Below the pieces are notes generated by a model that saw nothing but the letters and a program-made list of their open reading frames with translations, was not told the DNA's origin and did not search any database. This document shows, piece by piece, positions 57,328 to 64,000 of a stretch of DNA of 64,000 bases; the first letter of the stretch is position 1, and each line of letters begins with the position of its first letter. Both the position numbers and the translations under genes were made by a program. The stretch comes from Dolomitihabitans soli (GTDB taxonomy: Bacteria; Actinomycetota; Actinomycetes; Streptosporangiales; Streptosporangiaceae): assembly GCF_022213955.1 (NCBI RefSeq), contig NZ_JAKNTW010000007.1, positions 248,001-312,000 of the forward strand. Direction: 5' to 3'.

Positions 57328-58659
57328 TCAGATCCGGGCGGTGGCGAGGCTGGGCACCGCCTTGGCGCCGACGGTCCGCAGATAGCAGGCCCAGGTGATG
57401 GCGAAGCAGACGGCGTAGAAGACGCCGAACGCGGCCAGCGCCGCGCCCGCTCCCCCGGTCGCCGCGATCGAGCTGCCGAACCCGCGGTTGATCAGGAAAC
57501 CGCCGTACGCGCCGATCGCGGAGATGATCCCGACGGCCGCGGAGGAGTCCCGGCGGCCGGTGATCAGTGCCGCCTCGTGGGCCGGGGTCCCCGGGGTGAG
57601 TCCCACGACGGCCTTCGCCCGGAAGATGGCCGGGATCATGCGGTAGGTCGAGCCGTTGCCGACGCCCGTCGTGGCGACCAGCAGCATGTACGCGGCGAAG
57701 AACAACGGGAAGCTGTGCCCGTTCAGCCCCACCCCGACCAGGAGCACGGCGCCGGCCATCGCCACGAAGTTCCACAGGGTCACCCGCGCGCCGCCCACCC
57801 GGTCCGCCAGCCAGCCGCCCACCGGGCGGACCAGCGAGCCGACCAGCGGCCCGAGGAACGCCAGCGCCACCAGCGAGGAGTTCTCCGGGAACTGGCTCTT
57901 GATCAGCAGCGGGAACGCCGTGGAGTAGCCGATGAAGGAGCCGAAGGTCCCGATGTAGAGCAGGGACATGATCCACGTCTGCGCCCGGCCCGCGATCTTG
58001 AGCTGTTCTCTCGGCTTGGCCTTCGCGGAGGTCAGGTTGTCCATGAAGAAGTAGGAGCCGATCGCCGCCGCCAGGATGAACGGCACCCAGAACAGCCCCG
58101 CCGCGGCCAGCCCGAACCCGGCGATCACCAGCGGCATGACGAGCTGAACCGAGCTGACCCCGATGTTGCCGCCCGCCGCGTTCAGCCCGAGCGCCGACCC
58201 CTGCTTGGCCTGCGGGTAGAAGTAGGTGATGTTGGCCATGCTGGAGGCGAAGTTTCCCCCGCCCAGGCCGGCCGTCGCCGCGATCACCAGGAAGACCCAG
58301 TACGGCGTGGCCGGGTCGTTCACCGCGTACGCCAACAGGACGGCCGGCACCAGCAGCAGCAACGCGCTGACCACCGTCCAGTTCCGCCCGCCGAACCGTC
58401 CCGGGGCGAAGGTGTAGGGGATGCGCAGCGTCGAGCCGACCAGGTTGGGCAGGGAGACGATCCAGAAGAGCTGGTCCGTGGAGAACTCGAAGGACCCGAG
58501 ATTGACCGCGACGATGCTCCACACGGTCCAGAGGGTGAATCCGAGATGCTCGGCGAAGATGGACCAGATCAAGTTCCGCCTGGCGACCCGCTTCCCGCCG
58601 CCGTTCCAGAAGCCCTGGTCGTCCGGCCGCCAATCGGCGATCCAGCGTCCCCTCATCAT
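57328..58659 (-). CDS. narK: Nitrate/nitrite transporter of the major facilitator family
   Basis: This is a 443-residue protein with twelve transmembrane segments. The nitrate-porter signature is clear: GGGNFASSMANITYFYPQAKQG in the fifth segment, followed by GLNAAGGNIGVSS. Arginines in helices 2 and 8 (LRIPYTF; RPVGGWLADRVGG) would bind nitrate. AGGAGGA sits just before two adjacent ATGs (58659 and 58656); the second has the better spacing. As first gene of the block it imports nitrate for the reductases downstream. Regulation by nitrogen status is likely, and a possible GlnR region lies upstream. Confidence 0.95.
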   Translation of the reverse strand: MMRGRWIADWRPDDQGFWNGGGKRVARRNLIWSIFAEHLGFTLWTVWSIVAVNLGSFEFSTDQLFWIVSLPNLVGSTLRIPYTFAPGRFGGRNWTVVSALLLLVPAVLLAYAVNDPATPYWVFLVIAATAGLGGGNFASSMANITYFYPQAKQGSALGLNAAGGNIGVSSVQLVMPLVIAGFGLAAAGLFWVPFILAAAIGSYFFMDNLTSAKAKPREQLKIAGRAQTWIMSLLYIGTFGSFIGYSTAFPLLIKSQFPENSSLVALAFLGPLVGSLVRPVGGWLADRVGGARVTLWNFVAMAGAVLLVGVGLNGHSFPLFFAAYMLLVATTGVGNGSTYRMIPAIFRAKAVVGLTPGTPAHEAALITGRRDSSAAVGIISAIGAYGGFLINRGFGSSIAATGGAGAALAAFGVFYAVCFAITWACYLRTVGAKAVPSLATARI

Positions 58660-58711
58660 TCCTCCTGCAGTGTTCCGGGGGGTGGTGACGTCCCGAAACT
58701 AGGGGGGACGC

Positions 58712-58787
58712 GTTACGCACATTGACGGTCGGTGACGGTGCGCGGTTACATGTGACTCACCGGCGTAACACGCAATGCACACGTTTC
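58712..58787 (-). promoter_or_regulatory. Possible GlnR-type operator region of the nitrate genes
   Basis: GlnR boxes follow gTnAC-N6-GaAAC. The upstream gap of narK contains GTTAC at 58712-58716, GTTAC-N6-CTCAC at 58745-58760, GTAAC at 58765-58769 and GTTTC (GAAAC on the other strand) at 58783-58787. Spacing is only partly right. Nitrate assimilation genes are known GlnR targets in actinomycetes, which makes the region credible, but no single perfect box is present. Confidence 0.25.
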
Positions 58788-58923
58788 ACCGCGGCAACCC
58801 GCGGTTAACACGAGAGCGGCGAAGGTCACACTGGTACGGCGGTGCGGTGACGTGCCTGCCGATTGAAGCCGGGCGAGAATGGGAATCGGTACACGCGTCA
58901 GTCGTCGCCGCGGGGAGTACGAG

Positions 58924-59400
58924 TTGACCGTCCAGCAAATCCGCCTCTTCGGCGAACCGGTGCTACGCAGCGTGGCCGAGCCCGTCACCGCCTTCGACCG
59001 TGAGCTCCGGAGCCTGGTGAAGGACCTCCAGGCCACCATGCGGGCGGGCACCGGCCGGGCCGGGATCGCCGCCCCGCAGATCGGCGTGCCGCTCCGCGTG
59101 CTCGCCTTCGACTTCGAAGGCAAGTCCGGCCACCTGGTGAACCCGCGCCTCGAACTCGCCGAGCGCAAGATCGTCGCCGACGAGGCGTGCCTGTCGGCCC
59201 CCGGTCAGTGGTGGCCGCTGGAGCGCTCCTACGCCGTCACCGCCCGGGGCCGTGACATGTTCGGCAAACCCGTCACCGTCCGTGCCCTCGGCACCCTGGC
59301 CCGGGTCCTCCAGCACGAGGCCGACCATCTCGACGGCGTCCTGTTCATCGACCATCTTCCCGCCGAGGACCGAAAGCGGTTCCTGACCACCAGCGCCTGA
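58924..59400 (+). CDS. def: Peptide deformylase
   Basis: This metal hydrolase removes the formyl group from nascent proteins. The three motifs are present: GRAGIAAPQIG (motif 1), EACLSAPG (motif 2, with the metal Cys; the usual EGCLS has Ala in place of Gly here) and QHEADHLDG (motif 3, with both metal His and the catalytic Glu). The TTG at 58924 follows GGGGAG at good spacing and gives 158 residues; an ATG at 58879 would add 15. Many actinomycetes have several deformylases, so this could be a secondary copy. It converges on mshC with 12 bases between the stops. Confidence 0.9.
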   Translation: MTVQQIRLFGEPVLRSVAEPVTAFDRELRSLVKDLQATMRAGTGRAGIAAPQIGVPLRVLAFDFEGKSGHLVNPRLELAERKIVADEACLSAPGQWWPLERSYAVTARGRDMFGKPVTVRALGTLARVLQHEADHLDGVLFIDHLPAEDRKRFLTTSA

Positions 59401-59412
59401 ACGGCCCCGGAG

Positions 59413-60636
59413 CTAGAGTTCCACGCCGAGCAGCGCGTCGACGGTGGCCCGGACCAGGGCGGGCGCATCGGGGTCGGAGGTGTCGCCGGCGAGGGCCGCC
59501 TCGGCCCAGGCGTCGACCGCGGCCAGCGCCCAGGGGGTGTCCAGGTCATCCGACACCCGGTCGCGGACCAGGGCCAGCAGCGCCACACCGTCGGGGCCGC
59601 CGGGCAGGGCGGTGGCCTGGCGCCAGCGGGCCAGGCGCGCCTCGGCGGCGTCCCGCTGGCCGGGCGTCCATTCCCAGTCGTCACGGTAGTGGTGGGCGAG
59701 CAGCGCCAGGCGGACGGCCATCGGGTCGATCTCCTGCCGGAGCTTGGAGACGAAGATCAGGTTGCCCTTCGACTTCGACATCTTCTCGCCGTCGAGGGCG
59801 ACCATGCCCGCGTGCACGTACGCCTTGGCGAACGGCCATTCACCGGTCGCGACGTGGCCCTCGCAGGCGCCCATCTCGTGGTGCGGGAAGATCAGGTCGG
59901 AGCCGCCGCCCGCGACGTCGAAGCCGCTGCCCAGGTTGGCCAGGGCGATGGCGGTGCACTCGACGTGCCAGCCGGGGCGGCCGCGGCCGAACGCCGAGTC
60001 CCACGCGGGCTCGCCCGGCCGTTCGGCCCGCCACAGCAGCCAGTCGAGCGGATGCTGCTTGCCCGGCCGCTCGGGGTCGCCGCCGCGCTCTCCGAACAGG
60101 GCCAGCATCTCCTCCTCGGAGTAGCCCGACACGGCGCCGAACTTGGGCGCGGCCGCGACGTTGAAGTAGACGTCGCCGTCGAGCTCGTAGGTGGCGCCCT
60201 TCTCCCGCAGCCGTTCGATCAGCGCGGCGACGTCGCCGACCACCTCGGTGACCCCGACGTACTCGCGTGGCGGCAGGATGCGGAGCGCCTCCATGTCGGT
60301 GCGGAACAGCTCGATCTGCTCCGCCGCCAGCCCCTGCCAGTCGACACCGGTCTGCTCCGCCCGCTCCAGCAGCGGGTCGTCCACGTCGGTGGCGTTCTGG
60401 GTGTAGTGGACGTCGTGACCGGCGTCCCGCCAGGCCCGGTTGAGCAGGTCGAAGGCGAGGTAGGTGTTCGCGTGGCCCAGATGGGTCGCGTCGTAGGGGG
60501 TGATACCGCACACGTACATCCGGGCGGTGGAGCCGGGCTCCGTCTGGCGGAGCTCCCGGGCGCCGGTGTCGTAGAGCCGCGGCGCACGCGCCTTACCGGG
60601 CAGCCTGGGGACCTTGGGAGCAGACCACGATCGCAT
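59413..60636 (-). CDS. mshC: Mycothiol ligase MshC
   Basis: This 407-residue enzyme joins cysteine to 1-D-myo-inosityl-2-amino-2-deoxy-glucopyranoside in mycothiol synthesis. It derives from cysteinyl-tRNA synthetase and keeps its HIGH-like motif (THLGHANTY), KMSKSKGN loop and zinc ligands ([25 protein letters not shown]). It lacks the tRNA anticodon-binding end, which separates it from CysS. The N-terminus [14 protein letters not shown] is characteristic of MshC. Mycothiol is restricted to actinobacteria, so this gene fixes the phylum. The following minus-strand genes upstream are on the same strand. Confidence 0.96.
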   Translation of the reverse strand: MRSWSAPKVPRLPGKARAPRLYDTGARELRQTEPGSTARMYVCGITPYDATHLGHANTYLAFDLLNRAWRDAGHDVHYTQNATDVDDPLLERAEQTGVDWQGLAAEQIELFRTDMEALRILPPREYVGVTEVVGDVAALIERLREKGATYELDGDVYFNVAAAPKFGAVSGYSEEEMLALFGERGGDPERPGKQHPLDWLLWRAERPGEPAWDSAFGRGRPGWHVECTAIALANLGSGFDVAGGGSDLIFPHHEMGACEGHVATGEWPFAKAYVHAGMVALDGEKMSKSKGNLIFVSKLRQEIDPMAVRLALLAHHYRDDWEWTPGQRDAAEARLARWRQATALPGGPDGVALLALVRDRVSDDLDTPWALAAVDAWAEAALAGDTSDPDAPALVRATVDALLGVEL

Positions 60637-60686
60637 GGTCAGAGCCTATCCAGGCGCCGGACTGCTCCGATCAACCCGGGTCATAC

Positions 60687-61415
60687 CTAACCATTCGGGA
60701 GGATTCTGGTGAACGCCCCGGGATCGGCGGGCACTGCGGAGAAGTCGTAGCGGACGCCCTCCGCCGACAGGGCGAGCAGGGTCACCGAGGAGGTCCCCCA
60801 GGTCCGGCCGTCGGGCAGCGCCTGCCGTACGACGAGGGCGCGCGGGTCGTCGAACCCGAGCCCGCAGCCGGCGGCCAGCGTCGCCCACTCCCCCCAGTAC
60901 GGCTCCTCGCCGAGCCGGCCCGCCGGCCGTACGGCACTGTCGAAACGCGGGCGGAAGTGGGCGACGCGCGCGTTCTCGCCGCCCTGGGCCCAGCCGCTGT
61001 TGACGATCATGTGGGTGCCCGGCGCGGGCTTGTCGGTGGTGAGCCGGGTGCCGTCCCAATGCCACAGGCGGACCCCGCCCAGGCCGGCGAGCACCAGATG
61101 GAAGGGGTCGTAGCGGTCGAGTTCCACGGCCGGCAGATCGTCGGCGGCGACGGCGCGCAGTGGAAGGTCGCCACGCGAGCGGCGGGTGTTCTCGTGCGCG
61201 AGCACGCCACGCCCGTTCAGCAGCGCCGCCACCCGCCGGTTCGCCGGGTCGACCGCCAGCCAGGTGCCTCCCGCTCGCAGGTCACGCCCGCCGAGCAGAC
61301 CGGGCCAGTACGCCGCGGGCGGCTCCCACGGCCGGTCGGTGAACTCGTCGCGCACGCCGGCCAGCACCAGCGGTACGTCGGCGTCAGGGTCGAAACTCAC
61401 GATCACCGTGCACAT
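60687..61415 (-). CDS. NRDE/TANGO2-like protein
   Basis: This 242-residue protein begins MCTVIVSFDP, the pattern of the NRDE (TANGO2) family, in which the second-residue Cys may act as an N-terminal nucleophile once Met is removed. It continues with VRDEFTDRPWEPPAAYW, similar to the NRDE-containing signature, and GTWLAVDPANRRVAALLN. This start is chosen because the family always begins at this Met-Cys. The role is unclear; animal TANGO2 is linked to heme and lipid handling. It lies between mshC and the SCO1664-like gene, an arrangement I do not recall from Streptomyces. Confidence 0.8.
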   Translation of the reverse strand: MCTVIVSFDPDADVPLVLAGVRDEFTDRPWEPPAAYWPGLLGGRDLRAGGTWLAVDPANRRVAALLNGRGVLAHENTRRSRGDLPLRAVAADDLPAVELDRYDPFHLVLAGLGGVRLWHWDGTRLTTDKPAPGTHMIVNSGWAQGGENARVAHFRPRFDSAVRPAGRLGEEPYWGEWATLAAGCGLGFDDPRALVVRQALPDGRTWGTSSVTLLALSAEGVRYDFSAVPADPGAFTRILPNG

Positions 61416-61478
61416 CTGCGGCGGCCCGCCTTCCTCACGCGTGCCTCTCAGCATGCCACGCGCCGCCGGGGCCATCGA

Positions 61479-62252
61479 TCAGATGGGGGGCCAGGGGATC
61501 GCGGGCCAGTCTTCCGAGGGATAGGGGTGCAGCCCGCTGTCGACGAGCCGGCGGACCCTGGTCTGGGTGGCGGCCACCTCGGCGAGGGTGAGCAGCTCGC
61601 GCAGCCGGCGGCCGAGCCTGCCGTTCTCCAGCTCGCGGTCGAGCCTGGCCAGTACGTTGACCGCCTCGCGGGCCAGCCGCTTGCCCCGCCACTGCCACAG
61701 CACGGTGCGAAGTTTGTCCTCCGCCGAGAAGCACACGCCGTGGTCGACGCCGAACACGTGCCCGTCGGGCAGTGGCAGGAGGTGCCCGCCCTTGCGGTCG
61801 GCGTTGTTGACGACGGCGTCGTAGACGGCCATCCGGCGCAGCGCGGGGTGACGGCTGCGGATCAGGCCCATCAGGTCGACCTCGTCGTCGGTGTCGATCC
61901 ACAGCTGGCACATGCCGGGGCCGAAGGGGCCGTCGCGGTAGACGGTCGGCGGCACGATGCGCCACCCGGTCACGGCCGACACCTCGAAGGCCGCCACCTC
62001 CCTGGCGGCGAGGGTGCCGTCGGGGAAGTCCCAGAGCGGGCGCTCGCCGCGCACCGGTTTGTAGACGCAGGCGGCGTTGAGCGGCCCCAGGACGACGGTG
62101 CAGTAGAGAGTCATGTTGCTGGCCTCGACCAACCTCCCGGCCACCTCCAGCCTCCCCTCGCGCAGCAGCCGGAGCGCGGTCGCGTCGTCCATCCCGTTCG
62201 TGGTCCCCGACCCTGGATCCGTGCTCAGCGTGGGCTCACCCTCGGCGGTCAT
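61479..62252 (-). CDS. SCO1664-family protein, phosphatidylinositol-kinase-like
   Basis: This is a 257-residue protein of a conserved actinobacterial family named after a Streptomyces coelicolor gene near mshC. It shows a reduced PI3/4-kinase-like core: CVYKPVRGERPLWDFPDGTLAAREVAAF (ATP-binding Lys), then VYDAVVNNADRKGGHLLPL (catalytic loop with Asn-Asp) and VFGVDHGVCFS (metal-binding Asp). The ATG at 62252 has GAGGTGGGG just before it. No lipid substrate is likely in a bacterium, and the target is unknown. It is encoded next to the DUF3090 protein, as elsewhere, so the two probably act together. Confidence 0.9.
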   Translation of the reverse strand: MTAEGEPTLSTDPGSGTTNGMDDATALRLLREGRLEVAGRLVEASNMTLYCTVVLGPLNAACVYKPVRGERPLWDFPDGTLAAREVAAFEVSAVTGWRIVPPTVYRDGPFGPGMCQLWIDTDDEVDLMGLIRSRHPALRRMAVYDAVVNNADRKGGHLLPLPDGHVFGVDHGVCFSAEDKLRTVLWQWRGKRLAREAVNVLARLDRELENGRLGRRLRELLTLAEVAATQTRVRRLVDSGLHPYPSEDWPAIPWPPI

Positions 62253-62304
62253 GCCCCCACCTCGCATCGCGTCGTGCACACGCGGAACGTGCCGGCTCGC
62301 TCGC

Positions 62305-62856
62305 TCACGCACCCCCCTGGCTACTGGTTCGATATCCGTTCAAGCGGACGCAGATGTGGCCGTCGGCGTCGAGCGGCTGCGCGCAGAGCGGGCAGGGCGG
62401 CCGACCGGCCGAGACGAGCGCCAGGGCGCGCTGGGTGAAGGCCCGCGCGACCCCCGGGCTGACCCGGACCCGCAACAGCGCGGGCTCGGGAGGCTCGGTC
62501 TCCTCCTCGTCGGTGATCTCCTGGGCCTCGATCACCACCTGGGCGGAGTCGGGATCCCAGGCGAGCGCCATGGTGCCCACCTTGAAGTCCTCGTCGATGG
62601 GCATGTCGAGCGGCGCGTTGTCGGCGAGATCGGCCGGCGCCATCGCGGGCACCTGCGTTTCGCCGCCGCTGCGGCGCAGCACCTCGTCGAGCAACTCATC
62701 GAGTCGATCGGCGAGCGCGGCCACCTGGAACTTCTCCAGCGATACCGTGGTGAGCCTGCTTTCGCTGCGGGCCTGCAGGAAGAAGGCGCGTGCGCCCGGT
62801 TGCCCCACGGCACCCGCCACGAACCTGTCAGGTGGGTCGTAGTCGAAGACCGGCAT
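62305..62856 (-). CDS. DUF3090 family protein
   Basis: This is a 183-residue cytosolic protein of an uncharacterised but conserved actinobacterial family. It opens with MPVFDYDPPDRFVAG, then shows GQPGARAFFLQARSESRLTTVSLEKFQVAALA. The C-terminus has a knuckle CPLCAQPLDADGHIC in which three Cys and a His could bind zinc. Members regularly sit with the SCO1664-type kinase-like gene, a histidine phosphatase and mshC, as here. That set suggests a shared pathway, possibly nucleotide or phosphosugar handling; function unknown. Confidence 0.92.
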   Translation of the reverse strand: MPVFDYDPPDRFVAGAVGQPGARAFFLQARSESRLTTVSLEKFQVAALADRLDELLDEVLRRSGGETQVPAMAPADLADNAPLDMPIDEDFKVGTMALAWDPDSAQVVIEAQEITDEEETEPPEPALLRVRVSPGVARAFTQRALALVSAGRPPCPLCAQPLDADGHICVRLNGYRTSSQGGA

Positions 62857-62865
62857 AGCCCGACC

Positions 62866-63567
62866 TTACGTGCTTCCGGCTCCGCCGCCGACGGCGGCGT
62901 CGCTCCCGGTGGAGTTTTCTCCCCCGTCTTTTTGCTCTGAATCCTCTGGAGGCCGAAGAGAGGCCGTATCTCCGCCCAGGTCGTTGAGCCTGAGCACGAA
63001 GGGACGCAAGGGGGTGTAGCGAATCGCGGTGAGCGAGGCGGGATCGGCGGTGATCCGCTGGAACTGGTCCAGGTGCAGGCCGAGGGCGTCGGCGACGATC
63101 GCCTTGATCACGTCGCCGTGGCTGCACACGAGGTAGACGGCGTCGGGCCCGAGCTTCGCGTTCCACTCCCGCACGGCCGTCAGCGCGCGGTGCTGAACCG
63201 CGGTGAGGGCTTCTCCCCCGGGGAAGACCACCGCGCTCGGATGGGCCTGCACCACGGGCCACAGCGGGTCCTTGGCCAGCTCCTTGAGCGGCCTGCCGGT
63301 CCACTCGCCGTAACGGCACTCGCCGAACCGCTCGTCCGTGCGCACCTCGGCCCCCGCCCGTCCCGCCGCCACGGCCTGGGCGGTCTCCTGGCAACGGTCC
63401 AGCGGGCTCGAGACGATCGCGTCCAGCTCCAGCGGCGCCAGCCGTACGGCGAGCGCCTTGGCCTGGGCGATCCCCGGCTCGCTCAGATGGACGCCGGGAG
63501 TCCACCCGGCCAGGACCGGTCCCGTCAGGTCGGTCAGCCCATGCCGGGCCAGCAGCAGCGTCGTCAC
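62866..63567 (-). CDS. Histidine phosphatase family protein (phosphoglycerate mutase-like)
   Basis: This is a 233-residue enzyme of the branch-1 histidine phosphatase group. The phosphoacceptor is in LLLARHGLTDL near residue 8, followed by SPLDRCQETAQ, the acid/base Glu in ERFGECRYGEWTG and the second histidine in LVCSHGDVIKAI. The C-terminal 35 residues are Gly/Ser/Asp-rich and disordered. The GTG at 63567 places the motif at the proper distance from the N-terminus. It ends 10 bases before the DUF3090 gene and is likely cotranscribed with it and with the SCO1664-type gene. Confidence 0.92.
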   Translation of the reverse strand: MTTLLLARHGLTDLTGPVLAGWTPGVHLSEPGIAQAKALAVRLAPLELDAIVSSPLDRCQETAQAVAAGRAGAEVRTDERFGECRYGEWTGRPLKELAKDPLWPVVQAHPSAVVFPGGEALTAVQHRALTAVREWNAKLGPDAVYLVCSHGDVIKAIVADALGLHLDQFQRITADPASLTAIRYTPLRPFVLRLNDLGGDTASLRPPEDSEQKDGGENSTGSDAAVGGGAGST

Positions 63568-63666
63568 ACGCCAAGGGTAAGTCCCCCGGGCGACACCCCT
63601 GGCGACACAGCCGTGACATGAGCCTTTCCCGCGCTCGCCAGCTCGGAGCGGTAATCTGGCCGGATC

Positions 63667-64000
63667 ATGGAGCAGCGCTATGTCGGGCGGAGCGGGCTGT
63701 CGGTCTCGCGCCTCGGGCTCGGCACGATGACGTGGGGGCGTGACACCGGCGCGGACGAGGCGGCGGCGCAACTCCGCACGTTCGCCGAGGCCGGGGGCAC
63801 GCTGATCGACACCGCGGACGTCTACACCGGCGGCGACGCGGAGCGGCTGCTCGGCCGGCTGATCCGGGACGTCGTCCCCCGCTCGGAGCTGGTGATAGCC
63901 ACCAAGGCGGTCCTCACGCCGGACGGGCGGCGGCCCTGCGACGCCTCCCGCCGCCATCTCGTCGCCGCGGCCGACGCCTCGCTCGCCCGTCTGGGGGTGA
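63667..64000 (+). CDS. Aldo/keto reductase, N-terminal part
   Basis: This gene starts at an ATG at 63667 and runs off the right edge, with 111 residues visible. MEQRYVGRSGLSVSRLGLGTMTWG is the standard opening of aldo/keto reductases, GTLIDTADVYTGGDAERLLGRLI holds the catalytic Asp and Tyr, and ELVIATKAV holds the catalytic Lys. It is an NADPH-dependent reductase of unknown substrate. A TAATCT box at 63652-63657 stands 10 bases before the ATG, so the message may be nearly leaderless; no ribosome site is visible. Confidence 0.9.
   Translation, partial: MEQRYVGRSGLSVSRLGLGTMTWGRDTGADEAAAQLRTFAEAGGTLIDTADVYTGGDAERLLGRLIRDVVPRSELVIATKAVLTPDGRRPCDASRRHLVAAADASLARLGV

Overview
This window is GC-rich chromosomal DNA from an actinomycete. 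The evidence is a complete Pup-proteasome gene set (pafA, prcA, prcB, pup, dop, arc/mpa), a mycothiol ligase (mshC), many GTG starts and strong G/C preference at third codon positions. Several neighbourhoods (FKBP lipoprotein, Pup-proteasome, TrmI, M50 protease, RecB-like nuclease, metH, PAC2, mshC, DUF3090 protein) recall the conserved core of Streptomyces and Streptosporangium-type genomes. A Streptosporangiaceae-like filamentous actinomycete is my best guess, not a proven identity.

Layout. 1-1754: the end of a hydantoinase B/oxoprolinase-type gene and an M20 amidohydrolase. 1845-6034 (minus): FKBP isomerase lipoprotein, pafA, prcA, prcB. 6246-14801 (plus): a carbohydrate cassette with a lipoprotein binding protein, two permeases, an ATPase, a PHP-type hydrolase and a GH38 alpha-mannosidase. 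14771-15242 (minus): a decayed gene resembling endonuclease VII proteins. 15275-21679: pup, a 4-TM protein and a Ser/Thr kinase on the opposite strand, dop, an acyltransferase and the ATPase arc. The proteasome genes are therefore interrupted by the sugar cassette and by the kinase/membrane pair. 21889-31645: TrmI, a double-GNAT protein, a small ORFan, a GAF-like protein, a second kinase, a CPA2 antiporter, and an FHA / 4-TM / flavoprotein operon. 31785-35864: an M50-CBS protease, a RecB-family nuclease and a two-component pair. 35868-41841 (minus): a five-gene dipeptide/oligopeptide ABC operon. 42114-48601: a small membrane protein, a HAD phosphatase, metH, a PAC2 protein and a TetR-like protein with no visible DNA-binding domain. 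48701-58659 (minus): a nitrate assimilation block (narK, Mo-nitrate reductase, its electron-transfer flavoprotein, nirB, nirD), followed by a HemD-winged-helix fusion and a CbiX/SirB-type chelatase that could supply siroheme to NirB. 58924-64000: peptide deformylase, mshC, an NRDE-like protein, an SCO1664-type kinase-like protein, a DUF3090 protein, a histidine phosphatase and the start of an aldo/keto reductase.

How the genes work together. Pup is deamidated by Dop, ligated to targets by PafA, recognised by the Arc ring and degraded by PrcAB. The sugar cassette looks built to import and trim mannose-containing oligosaccharides. The nitrate block takes nitrate to ammonium and has its cofactor genes attached. 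No tRNA, rRNA, CRISPR array, intact IS element or prophage was recognised. The least explained parts are the FHA/4-TM/flavoprotein operon, the decayed endonuclease VII-like gene at the cassette edge, the two kinases with altered catalytic loops, and the TetR-like effector domain.
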